A DNA stretch of 44,044 bases from the NCBI GenBank assembly GCA_902478715.1, contig CABSMC010000014.1, positions 1-44,044 of the forward strand, written 5' to 3'. The DNA is from an uncultured Adlercreutzia sp. Lineage in GTDB: Bacteria; Actinomycetota; Coriobacteriia; Coriobacteriales; Eggerthellaceae. The number at the start of each line of letters is the position of its first letter. The stretch's first letter is position 1. Positions 1 to 6,140 of this stretch are shown one piece after another. Below the pieces are notes generated by a model. It was not told where the DNA came from, searched no databases, and was given only the letters and a program-made list of their open reading frames with translations. The position numbers and the translations under genes are program-made.

Positions 1-151
1 GGATGAGGAAGAGCGCGAACTCGGCATACACGTCGCCGGGGGTGCCGAAGGCGGCGGCGAGCGCGCCGGTCTGCGCCGCCACTTCGATGGCGACGAACAG
101 CACGAGCGCGACGATGATGCGGGTGAGGAGTTTCTTCTGCTTCGGGTTCAT
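1..151 (-). CDS. Heavy-metal P-type ATPase, N-terminal fragment (runs off the window)
   Basis: The gene starts at the ATG complementary to 149-151 and leaves the window after about 50 codons. The visible part begins with a basic patch (MNPKQKKLLTR) followed by a hydrophobic segment (IIVALVLFVAIEVA), which suits the first membrane helix of a cation-transporting ATPase. None of the ATPase signature motifs (CPC/CPH, DKTGT) lies inside the window, so identity rests on context: it starts 9 bases after a stand-alone HMA metallochaperone gene, which itself follows an ArsR zinc-type repressor. That order is usual for zinc/cadmium/lead efflux operons. If correct, the protein pumps divalent metal out across the cytoplasmic membrane. 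Another membrane protein, such as a cation diffusion facilitator, is not excluded. Confidence 0.6.
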   Translation of the reverse strand, partial: MNPKQKKLLTRIIVALVLFVAIEVAAQTGALAAAFGTPGDVYAEFALFLI

Positions 152-159
152 GGGGAATC

Positions 160-387
160 CTAACGGACGATGCGGCAGTCTTTCTCGTAGCTGGTGCAGA
201 CGGCTTGGGCGGCATCGACGATGGCGGCGAGGGCTTCCGCGTCGGCGGCGTCCGCGTCGATCATGAGCTTGCTCGTCATGAAGCTGATGGATGCTTTGTT
301 CACGCCGGGCAGTTCATTGATGCCGGCTTCCATTTTCGCGGCGCAGTTGGCGCAATCGAGGTTTTCCAGTTTGAATGACTTGCGCAT
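160..387 (-). CDS. Heavy-metal-associated (HMA) domain protein, metallochaperone
   Basis: This 75-residue protein is a single HMA (ferredoxin-like) domain. The metal-binding CxxC is at residues 12-15 (LDCANCAAK), followed by the usual GV.KASISFMTSKL strand pattern. It would bind a soft or borderline metal ion in the cytoplasm and hand it to the ATPase encoded immediately downstream. In many P-type ATPases this domain is fused to the N terminus; here it is a separate gene 9 bases before the putative ATPase start, so the two products are probably made together. It lies between the ArsR regulator and the ATPase on the same strand, in a likely three-gene operon. The metal is most likely zinc or cadmium, inferred from the regulator. 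Confidence 0.85.
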   Translation of the reverse strand: MRKSFKLENLDCANCAAKMEAGINELPGVNKASISFMTSKLMIDADAADAEALAAIVDAAQAVCTSYEKDCRIVR

Positions 388-450
388 GGCATTTCCTTTC
401 GCGTCTCCGCCCGATTGGGGCGGACGGTTCGGTGGGTTGAAGGGGCGGAG

Positions 451-855
451 CTACTCGCACACGTGGGTGATGCCCTGGGCGAGCATGGTGTACACGTGAT
501 CGTCGGACAGCGCGTAGATGACGTTCTTTCCGTCGCGGGTGGCCTTCACGAGGCGCGCCTGCTTCAGCGTGCGCAGCTGGTGGCTCACGGCGCTTTGGGT
601 GCAACCGACGGTCTCGGTGATTTCCGTGACCGACAGACCGCCGCCCATGAGCGCGAACAGGATTTTGATGCGGGTGGTGTCCGAGAAGGCCTTGAACAGG
701 TCGGCCACGTCGAACAGCAGCTCCTCGTCGGGCATTTCCGCGAACAGGCTGGCCGTGGCCTCGCGATTGCAGCCGCAGGGGCAGGCCTCCAGCGACGCGC
801 AGGCGCTTTCCACGACTTCGCCGGCTTCCTTTTCTATAGCAGTTGGTGCGCTCAT
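451..855 (-). CDS. ArsR/SmtB-family metal-sensing repressor
   Basis: This 134-residue winged-helix protein represses a metal-efflux operon and releases DNA on metal binding. The recognition helix region reads TQSAVSHQLRTLKQARLV, typical of ArsR/SmtB proteins. The C-terminal helix carries D118, H120, H131 and E134 in the exact D-x-H-x10-H-x2-E spacing of the alpha-5 zinc site of SmtB/CzrA. The N terminus has a Cys cluster (C19, C25, C27, C29), as in ZiaR/CadC-type sensors with a second thiolate site. Zinc, possibly also cadmium or lead, is therefore the probable signal. The ATG complementary to 853-855 has an AAGGAG site upstream. A palindrome lies 26 bases in front of the gene, so it probably controls itself together with the downstream HMA and ATPase genes. 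Confidence 0.92.
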   Translation of the reverse strand: MSAPTAIEKEAGEVVESACASLEACPCGCNREATASLFAEMPDEELLFDVADLFKAFSDTTRIKILFALMGGGLSVTEITETVGCTQSAVSHQLRTLKQARLVKATRDGKNVIYALSDDHVYTMLAQGITHVCE

Positions 856-877
856 TTCAGCTCCTTATAAACTTTAA

Positions 878-901
878 ACATATGAGCAACTGTTCATAAG
901 T
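878..901. promoter_or_regulatory. Probable ArsR/SmtB operator
   Basis: An imperfect palindrome, TATGAGCA-AC-TGTTCATA (881-898), with flanking bases that partly extend the symmetry, sits just upstream of the ArsR gene start. It matches the 12-2-12 type of operator bound by SmtB/CzrA-class repressors (TGAACA half-sites). The assignment is inferred from symmetry and position. Confidence 0.7.
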
Positions 902-1087
902 ATAAGCACCGCTATCGTTCTGTCAAGGGGAGGAATAAAAGATCTCGTTTGGAAGAACAACGGAGGGGGAAGCGTAACGGCTCCGTCGCCATGGGAAGGA
1001 CGCGTGCGGCTACCATTAAGGACAGAAAACGCGATGGGTTTCGCCGGCGCCCATCGCACCCGCTGCGAACTTGAAAGGTGTTGTGTT

Positions 1088-1465
1088 ATGAAGGCTTACC
1101 AAATCGTCGATGCCGACTTTGTGAAGCGCGAGATCGGGCGCATGCCCATCGTGGATGTGCGGCCGCCGCTGCGTTACGACGCGGCCCATATTCCCTCGGC
1201 GATCAACATCAGGCTCGATGTGGCCGCCGCCTCGGACGACCCGGCCGAGGAGCTGGCCGAGATGTTCCAGGACAACGGCATTTTCTCCGACGACGCGGCT
1301 ATCGTCTATTGCCAGATAGGCGTGCATGCCAAGATCGCCTGCGATTATCTGGCCTCGGTGGGCTACCGTCATTTGTATCTGTACGCCGGCAGCATGAACG
1401 ACTGGGTAAGCGATCCGGCGCGTTCCGTGGAGGTCTCCGAGATCGCCTTCGCGAAGGCGTCCTAG
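1088..1465 (+). CDS. Rhodanese-like sulfurtransferase
   Basis: This 125-residue single-domain rhodanese transfers sulfane sulfur through a persulfide on a catalytic cysteine. The family CH2A-like motif is visible as PIVDVRPPLRYDAAHIPSAI near residues 20-39. The active cysteine is C75 in VYCQIGVHA. The loop CQIGVHA resembles the CGxGVTA loop of 3-mercaptopyruvate sulfurtransferases more than the CRxGxR loop of thiosulfate rhodaneses, so the sulfur donor is uncertain. An upstream in-frame ATG at 1004 is less likely, because the N terminus it would add (LRTENAMGFAGAHRTRCELE) is not rhodanese-like. No signal peptide is seen, so it is probably cytoplasmic. It stands alone between the divergent metal operon and a phosphatase gene. 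Confidence 0.88.
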   Translation: MKAYQIVDADFVKREIGRMPIVDVRPPLRYDAAHIPSAINIRLDVAAASDDPAEELAEMFQDNGIFSDDAAIVYCQIGVHAKIACDYLASVGYRHLYLYAGSMNDWVSDPARSVEVSEIAFAKAS

Positions 1466-1646
1466 GAGGGTGCGAAGGCGTGCGGGTCGGATGCCCGGCA
1501 TTCGGGGCTGCCGGTGCTGGGGCGTCTGTCGCGACGAAACGATGACAGGGGCCGTCTGCTTGTGGCAGGCGGTCCTTCGCTGTTCTACCATAGGCGGAAG
1601 ACATTGACGCGGGCGCATCCCGCGCTCACCGAGACAGGAGGCCGCC

Positions 1647-2522
1647 ATGACCGCAGAAGAGAAGTGCGCCGACGAGGAAAAGTCCTCGTCGTTGGATATG
1701 CCCGAGCCCATTCCCGGATTTCCCGAATTCGGGCACATTCCCTTTGAGGGATTGCACAACACGCGCGATTTGGGCGGCATGCCGGCGGCCGATGGACGCC
1801 GCATCGCGCCGGCGAAACTCATCCGCAGCGGGTGCCTTCACAAGGCGAGCGAGCAGGACCTGGCGCGGCTTGTGGGCGACTACGACCTGGTGGGTGTCAT
1901 CGATTTCCGCACCCAGCTCGAGCGCGACAAGGAGCCCGACCCCCGCGAGCTTATGGAAGGCGTGGTGTTCTACGACTTCCCGGCGCTGTCCGGCGAGACT
2001 ATCGGCATCACCCACGGCGCGGGCGTGGCCCAGGACTTGAAGACCTTCGCTAGCTACAACGCCAGTCCTCACGAGCTGGTGCGAGGCATGTACCCCCAGA
2101 TTTTGCTGGACGACGCGGGGCGGGTTGCCTACACGTCGTTTCTCGAGGTGCTTTTGGAAGGCGACGGCGGGGCGTACCTGTGGCACTGCTCCGAGGGCAA
2201 GGACCGGGCTGGCCTGGGCGCGGTTATCGTGGAGCGGGCGCTCGGGGTGCCCGAGGCCTACGTGCGCGCCGATTACCTGGCCACGAATTTGTTCGCGCGC
2301 AACCGCGCCGAGGGGATCGTCGACGCCATCAGCAAGAAGCTGGGTCTCATGAAGGGGCTCGATGCGGACATCGACTCGCTGTTCTACGCCTACAACGACT
2401 ACTACGATTGCGCCATGGCGGCGGTGAACGCCAACTACGGCTCTTTCGATGCCTACCTCGCCGAGGCCCTGGATTTCGGTCCCGAGAAGCGCGAGGCTCT
2501 GCGGGCGAAGTATCTCCGGTAG
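1647..2522 (+). CDS. Tyrosine-protein phosphatase (Y_phosphatase3-type)
   Basis: This 291-residue protein has the dual-specificity/tyrosine phosphatase signature HCSEGKDRAG, with the nucleophilic cysteine near residue 181 and the P-loop arginine six residues later (CX5R). The N-terminal LHNTRDLGGMPAADGRRI and the following LIRSGCLHKAS are typical of the bacterial Y_phosphatase3 family, which hydrolyses phosphotyrosine and in some members phosphoinositides. A perfect AGGAGG lies five bases before the ATG at 1647. There is no signal peptide. The gene is monocistronic as far as can be seen, about 180 bases from the rhodanese gene and 246 bases from guaA. Its substrate is unknown. Confidence 0.88.
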   Translation: MTAEEKCADEEKSSSLDMPEPIPGFPEFGHIPFEGLHNTRDLGGMPAADGRRIAPAKLIRSGCLHKASEQDLARLVGDYDLVGVIDFRTQLERDKEPDPRELMEGVVFYDFPALSGETIGITHGAGVAQDLKTFASYNASPHELVRGMYPQILLDDAGRVAYTSFLEVLLEGDGGAYLWHCSEGKDRAGLGAVIVERALGVPEAYVRADYLATNLFARNRAEGIVDAISKKLGLMKGLDADIDSLFYAYNDYYDCAMAAVNANYGSFDAYLAEALDFGPEKREALRAKYLR

Positions 2523-2566
2523 GTCATCCGGCGCTGCATCCCGCCATCTCGCTTGTCCGCCCGTAG

Positions 2567-2586
2567 GGGCAGACCTTGGTCTGCCC
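2567..2586. repeat. Short perfect palindrome (9-bp arms)
   Basis: GGGCAGACC-TT-GGTCTGCCC is a perfect inverted repeat in the intergenic DNA after the phosphatase gene. It lacks a T-run, so it is a poor intrinsic terminator. It resembles the short palindromic filler repeats that are dispersed in many bacterial genomes. Confidence 0.6.
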
Positions 2587-2618
2587 TAATCTCCCAACCG
2601 CCGCGCGTCCTCCCTTGT

Positions 2619-2660
2619 GTCATCCTGAGCGCAGCGCGAAGCGCGGAGCCGAAGGATCTC
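2619..2660. repeat. Dispersed 'CATCCTGAGC...GAAGGATCT' intergenic repeat
   Basis: The segment begins GTCATCCTGAGCGCAGCG and ends GAGCCGAAGGATCTC, with the GCGCAGCGCGAAGCGC core able to fold back. From memory this is a widespread intergenic repeat (often seen translated as CHPERSAKRGAEGS) in many unrelated bacterial genomes. Only one copy occurs in this window. Confidence 0.6.
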
Positions 2661-2685
2661 CCTGCCGCCCATTCCGCACTTTCTC

Positions 2686-2709
2686 GATATTTCATCCCGC
2701 AGAAATATC
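2686..2709. promoter_or_regulatory. Perfect inverted repeat at the guaA promoter, possible operator
   Basis: GATATTTC and GAAATATC form a perfect 8-bp inverted repeat with an 8-base spacer. About 19 bases downstream is TGTAGAAT (2726-2733), an extended -10-like box, so the repeat would overlap the -35 region of guaA. The bound factor is unknown. Confidence 0.5.
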
Positions 2710-2768
2710 TCTGCGCGTGGCAAGGTGTAGAATCGCCCTCGAACATGTTACGACCCCAAGGAGGTACC

Positions 2769-4373
2769 GTGGCTGAGTCCGCAACCCCTGAACAGAAGGT
2801 TATCGTCGTCGATTTCGGCGCCCAGTACGGGCAGCTCATCGCCCGTCGCGTGCGCGATTTGCACGTGTATTCCGAAATCGTGCCCTGCGACATCACGGCC
2901 GAGGAGGTGCGAGCCATCGCGCCCGCGGCCATCATCCTGTCCGGCGGTCCGGCGTCGGTGTACGCGGAGGACGCCCCTTCCATCGACCCGGAGATCCTCG
3001 CCCTGGGCATTCCCGTGCTCGGCTTCTGCTACGGGCAGCAGGCCATGGCCGTGGCGCTCGGCGGGGAAGTGGGCCACACCGAGAAGGGCGAGTACGGCCC
3101 GGCAGTCATCACGCGGGCGGGCGAGTCGGCGCTGTTCGACGGCACCCCTGGCGAGCAGACCGTGTGGATGAGCCACCGCGACGCCGTGAGCCGCGTGCCC
3201 GAGGGCTTCTCCATCACGTCGCGCACCGAGGTGTGCCCGGTGGCGTCCATGGAATACCCCGAGCGGCGCCTGTTCGCCACGCAGTTCCATCCGGAGGTGC
3301 GCCACACTGAGTTCGGCCAGACCATGCTGCGCAACTTCCTGTTCGGCGTATGCGAGCTTGAGCCCGATTGGACGATGGACTCCATCATCGAGGACTCCAT
3401 CGAGGCCATTCGCGCCGAGGTGGGGGACGACCGCGTCATTTTAGGCCTTTCGGGCGGCGTGGACTCATCCGTGGTGGCGGCGCTGTGCGCTCGCGCCATA
3501 GGCAAGCAGCTGACCTGCGTGTTCGTGAACCACGGCTTTCTGCGCAAGGGCGAGCCCGAGGAAGTGGAAGAGGTGTTCACGAAGCAGTTCGACGTGGACT
3601 TCATCCACGTGCACGCCGAGGAGCGCTACCTGGAGCTTCTGGCCGGCGTGACCGACCCGGAGGAGAAGCGCCGCATCATCGGCACGCAGTTCTGGAAGGA
3701 GTTCTTCGCGGTGGCGGAGGATCTGGCCCAGGATGGCCGGCCGGTGAAGTACCTGGCCCAGGGCACCATCTACCCCGACATCATCGAGAGCGGCGCGCGC
3801 AAGACCGGCGGGAAGGCGAGCACCATCAAGTCGCACCATAATTTGATTCCGTTCCCCGAGGGCGTGCATTTCGATTTGATTGAGCCTCTGGACCACTTCT
3901 TCAAGGACGAGGTGCGTGCGCTGGGCACGGCGCTGGGCCTGCCCGACTACATCGTGCACCGCCAACCCTTCCCGGGGCCGGGCCTGGCCATTCGCATCAT
4001 CGGTGATGTGGACGCGGAGAAGCTGAACATCCTGAAGAACGCCGACGCCATCGTCCGCGAGGAGCTGGACGCCTACAACGAGCGCCTGTTCGCCGAGACG
4101 GGCGAGCGCAACAGCGAGCACAGCGTGTGGCAGTACTTTGCCGTGCTGCCCGACATCAAGTCCGTGGGCGTCATGGGCGACGAGCGCACCTACGCCCGCC
4201 CGGTGATCCTGCGCGCCGTGGAAAGCTCGGATGCCATGACCGCCGACTGGGCCCGCCTGCCCTACGACGTCCTGGCCCGCATCTCCGGCCGCATAGTGGC
4301 GGAGGTCCCCGGTGTGAACCGAGTGGTGTACGACATCACCAGCAAACCGCCCGCGACAATCGAATGGGAATAA
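2769..4373 (+). CDS. guaA: GMP synthase (glutamine-hydrolysing)
   Basis: GMP synthase converts XMP to GMP using ATP and ammonia released from glutamine, the last step of guanine nucleotide synthesis. The 534-residue product has the class I amidotransferase domain first (nucleophile elbow GFCYGQQ with Cys near residue 89, and FHPEV with the catalytic His/Glu near 174-176). The ATP-pyrophosphatase P-loop LGLSGGVDSS follows near 225-234, then the C-terminal dimerisation domain ending PPATIEWE. The GTG at 2769 is chosen because AAGGAGG (2758-2764) sits directly before it and translation starts MAESATPEQKVIVVDFG; upstream in-frame codons translate low-complexity intergenic DNA. Length is normal (family about 510-530). 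The 3' end is duplicated in degraded form at 6012-6058, which marks guaA as an integration site. Confidence 0.98.
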   Translation: MAESATPEQKVIVVDFGAQYGQLIARRVRDLHVYSEIVPCDITAEEVRAIAPAAIILSGGPASVYAEDAPSIDPEILALGIPVLGFCYGQQAMAVALGGEVGHTEKGEYGPAVITRAGESALFDGTPGEQTVWMSHRDAVSRVPEGFSITSRTEVCPVASMEYPERRLFATQFHPEVRHTEFGQTMLRNFLFGVCELEPDWTMDSIIEDSIEAIRAEVGDDRVILGLSGGVDSSVVAALCARAIGKQLTCVFVNHGFLRKGEPEEVEEVFTKQFDVDFIHVHAEERYLELLAGVTDPEEKRRIIGTQFWKEFFAVAEDLAQDGRPVKYLAQGTIYPDIIESGARKTGGKASTIKSHHNLIPFPEGVHFDLIEPLDHFFKDEVRALGTALGLPDYIVHRQPFPGPGLAIRIIGDVDAEKLNILKNADAIVREELDAYNERLFAETGERNSEHSVWQYFAVLPDIKSVGVMGDERTYARPVILRAVESSDAMTADWARLPYDVLARISGRIVAEVPGVNRVVYDITSKPPATIEWE

Positions 4374-4397
4374 ATTTTTAACAAAATATGCTTAATT

Positions 4398-4432
4398 ATA
4401 GCGAGTGTTTTCATCTAGAAAGCACTCGCTAT
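4398..4432 (+). terminator. Stem-loop after guaA, probable terminator
   Basis: ATAGCGAGTG (4398-4407) and CACTCGCTAT (4423-4432) form a perfect 10-bp stem with a 15-base loop, 25 bases past the guaA stop. It is followed by CTTGTTGCT, a weak T-rich tail. It also lies exactly at the junction between guaA and the inserted relic DNA. Confidence 0.6.
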
Positions 4433-4549
4433 CTTGTTGCTCTGAAGTTCCTTGCTTGCGAGTAACATCGTCGCTCGCGGTGTCCGCATTGAATTCGGTA
4501 AACCTGAATTTAAAAAAGTAGGTGAGATTCAGAAAAACCCGCTCTATTT

Positions 4550-4837
4550 CTATGCCGAGACCGCAGAAACGTCGAGTTTGAGCCCGAAAGCCTTTACAAC
4601 CTTTTGTACCGTATCAAATGAGGGGTTCCCTGTAGGCGAGAGAGCCTTGTAAAGGCCGTCCCTGGTGATGCCGGTTTCCTTTGCAAGCTGCGTCATTCCC
4701 TTTGCGCGGGCGACGTCGCCAAGAGCAGCGGCGATTACGGAGGTGTCGCCGTCTTCAAAGGCGGCATTTAGATAGGCCGCAATGTCGGCTTCCGTTTCGA
4801 GATAGTCGGCTGCGTCCCAGGTTGTCGCTTTCTTCAT
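4550..4837 (-). CDS. HigA-like antitoxin (XRE-type HTH, addiction-module antidote)
   Basis: This 95-residue protein begins with a flexible acidic segment (YLETEADIAAYLNAAFEDGD) and continues into a helix-turn-helix, MTQLAKETGITRDGLYKAL (about 48-66), then PSFDTVQKVVKAFGLKL. This is the pattern of addiction-module antidote proteins paired with Gp49/RelE-like toxins. The acidic N-terminal part would neutralise the toxin, and the HTH would autoregulate the operon. It starts 12 bases after the toxin stop, in the toxin-first gene order typical of higBA-type modules. It lies inside the relic insertion between guaA and the second guaA 3' end. Confidence 0.85.
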   Translation of the reverse strand: MKKATTWDAADYLETEADIAAYLNAAFEDGDTSVIAAALGDVARAKGMTQLAKETGITRDGLYKALSPTGNPSFDTVQKVVKAFGLKLDVSAVSA

Positions 4838-4849
4838 TGCTGGCTCCCA

Positions 4850-5146
4850 TCACCTGTACTCGAGGTTGAGCTTCTTTGCTTTCGCGATGTCTCGCTGTTG
4901 CGATGATTTGTCTCCGCCGATGAGGAGCAAGGCCACCGCATTGTCCCGTCTTGCGTAATAGAGGCGATATCCAGGCCCGTGCTCGATGCGCATCTCGTAA
5001 ACGCCGCCACCAACTGGTTTAGCGTCTCCAAAATTCTCCGTTAGTGAAAGGCGACGTATTCTCACGAGAATACGTGCTCGCGCCTCAGCATCTTTGAGTC
5101 GTTTGAGCCATTTCGCGAACTCGGTTGTTTGCAGGACGGTCATCAT
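4850..5146 (-). CDS. RelE/HigB-family toxin (phage Gp49-like)
   Basis: This 98-residue basic protein has the RelE/ParE superfamily layout: an N-terminal helix (FAKWLKRLKDAEARARILVR), then GDAKPVGGGVYEMRIEHGPG and YRLYYARRDNAVALLLIGGD, ending KAKKLNLEYR. Proteins of this type are usually ribosome-dependent mRNA endonucleases held in check by the HTH antitoxin encoded next to them. Two adjacent ATG codons (complement of 5141-5146) are possible starts; the first has AAGGAG eight bases upstream. The gene is followed after 12 bases by its antitoxin. Whether it is active is unknown; no frameshift or premature stop is seen. Confidence 0.88.
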   Translation of the reverse strand: MMTVLQTTEFAKWLKRLKDAEARARILVRIRRLSLTENFGDAKPVGGGVYEMRIEHGPGYRLYYARRDNAVALLLIGGDKSSQQRDIAKAKKLNLEYR

Positions 5147-5164
5147 CGCTCATGCTCCTTAAGT

Positions 5165-5180
5165 GTATACTATATTATAC
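5165..5180. promoter_or_regulatory. AT-rich palindrome upstream of toxin-antitoxin genes
   Basis: GTATA-ctatat-TATAC lies 19 bases before the toxin start. Its position and symmetry fit an autoregulatory operator/promoter for the toxin-antitoxin operon. Confidence 0.45.
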
Positions 5181-5229
5181 GTACAGTCAATCGTTTGAGA
5201 GATGAGGCGCTTCAGTTTTATGCGTCTCC

Positions 5230-5625
5230 TCATCCTTCTTGGTTGCCGTCTATATCAGCGAGGGAAACCACCGCGTAAACCACTCGCGATCGGGCCTCTC
5301 TTACGCGACGATAGGCGGTTGCTCGTCCCACGTCGAGCGTTTCCTGGATCTCGGCGATGGGGGTATCGAGAAGCCATTCGTCCATTTGTGCTTGGGTCAT
5401 TTCCGAAAGTTCGCTGTCTGCCGGAATTGCCTTTTTCTTCCGTCCGGCATTGCGCTTGTGGGCCTCATCATCGTATTCAAACACCAGCGCTCCGCCGGGC
5501 AATGCATCCGGGATCGTAAGGCGCACGCCCATTGCGTTGAGGTCTTTCTCGAGAACTTTGAGGTCTTCTGCCGTGGAAGCATCGATCTCATTGCCCAGAG
5601 GTATTCGGATAGTATGCCTGCTCAC
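5230..5625 (-). CDS. Small HTH protein of unknown function (131 aa)
   Basis: I do not recognise the family. The first half is mixed (IPLGNEIDASTAEDLKVLEK). A basic stretch near residues 57-66 (KRNAGRKKKA) is followed by MTQAQMDEWLLDTPIAEIQE and TLDVGRATAYRRVREAR. The last part looks like a resolvase-type helix-turn-helix with a Y-R-R recognition helix, so a DNA-binding role is inferred. The start is a GTG (complement of 5623-5625) preceded by AGGAGA. A perfect 10-bp inverted repeat with a 10-base spacer lies 28 bases upstream and could be its operator. The gene belongs to the insertion next to guaA and is divergent from the broken ORF6N gene. Confidence 0.65.
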   Translation of the reverse strand: MSRHTIRIPLGNEIDASTAEDLKVLEKDLNAMGVRLTIPDALPGGALVFEYDDEAHKRNAGRKKKAIPADSELSEMTQAQMDEWLLDTPIAEIQETLDVGRATAYRRVREARSRVVYAVVSLADIDGNQEG

Positions 5626-5652
5626 TGCTTCTCCTAGCTCTCTGTTTTGGGA

Positions 5653-5682
5653 TATTGTATCAGAATTAATAATGATACAATA
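5653..5682. promoter_or_regulatory. Perfect 10-10-10 inverted repeat, probable operator
   Basis: TATTGTATCA (5653-5662) and TGATACAATA (5673-5682) are perfect inverted repeats separated by the AT-rich decamer gaattaataa. It lies between the divergent 131-aa HTH gene and the ORF6N relic. The one-turn-plus spacing suits a dimeric DNA-binding protein. Confidence 0.65.
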
Positions 5683-5735
5683 GAAAGAGAGAACTTACTA
5701 AGCTATCCGGGCTGAGTTAAGGAGCGAACAGCGTC

Positions 5736-6025
5736 GTGAATAAGCTGCTCATAGAATATGAGAGTTTGAGGTGCCGAATTGTCACCTCAAACGGAGCGCA
5801 GAGCGGCCGAGGAGGCAGACGATACATGCCTTACGCATACACGGAACAAGGGATCGCTATGTTGCCCGAGCTACTAAACAGCAAAAAGCAGCCCAGGTCA
5901 GCATCGAGGCCATGAGGGCCTTTGCGGAAATGAGGAGGTTTCTGGCAAACAATGCGGCCCTTCTGGATCGTATGGCCGCCCCGATCGAGGGCCTTCGAGT
6001 CGAAGGCGAGGCGAGTAGTGTATGA
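5736..6025 (+). pseudogene. ORF6N-domain protein remnant (truncated, frameshifted)
   Basis: The translation from a GTG at 5736 (AAGGAG at 5719-5724) reads ESLRCRIVTSNG, then RRYMPYAYTEQGIAML, the conserved centre of ORF6N-domain proteins found in phages and mobile elements. The frame is lost at an A5 run (5883-5887). In the next frame it continues AAQVSIEAMRAFAEMRRFLA, NNAALLDRMA, again standard ORF6N sequence. The N-terminal part of the domain (about 70-80 residues in relatives) is missing, so the gene is both truncated and frameshifted. Its 3' end runs straight into the duplicated guaA tail at 6012. ORF6N proteins are DNA-associated accessory genes of mobile elements; this one is presumably inactive. 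Confidence 0.75.
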
Positions 6026-6058
6026 TGTTGCCAGCAAGCTCCCGCAACGATTGAGTGG
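6012..6058 (+). repeat. Degenerate second copy of the guaA 3' end (att-like remnant)
   Basis: The stretch aligns base for base with 4320-4367 of guaA. It encodes RVVYDVASK, then, after one missing base, PATIEWE, against RVVYDITSKPPATIEWE in GuaA. Most of the roughly 13 differences are at third codon positions, so the copy descends from a functional guaA of a related lineage rather than from recent slippage. Duplicated target-gene 3' ends are the hallmark of site-specific integration. With guaA as one end, this marks the other end of the 1.7-kb insertion. Confidence 0.85.
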
Positions 6059-6140
6059 GAATGGAGCCACTCGTTTCGTTCGGTTGTCTCAGTTGGGTGT
6101 TTCTCTTCCGGGAAGCGCCCCTTGTTGTAAGGAGCGCCCC

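Noticed and set aside
2523..2768. A purine riboswitch in front of guaA
   Set aside because: No conserved purine-aptamer junction or loop sequences could be found; only repeats and an inverted repeat are present.
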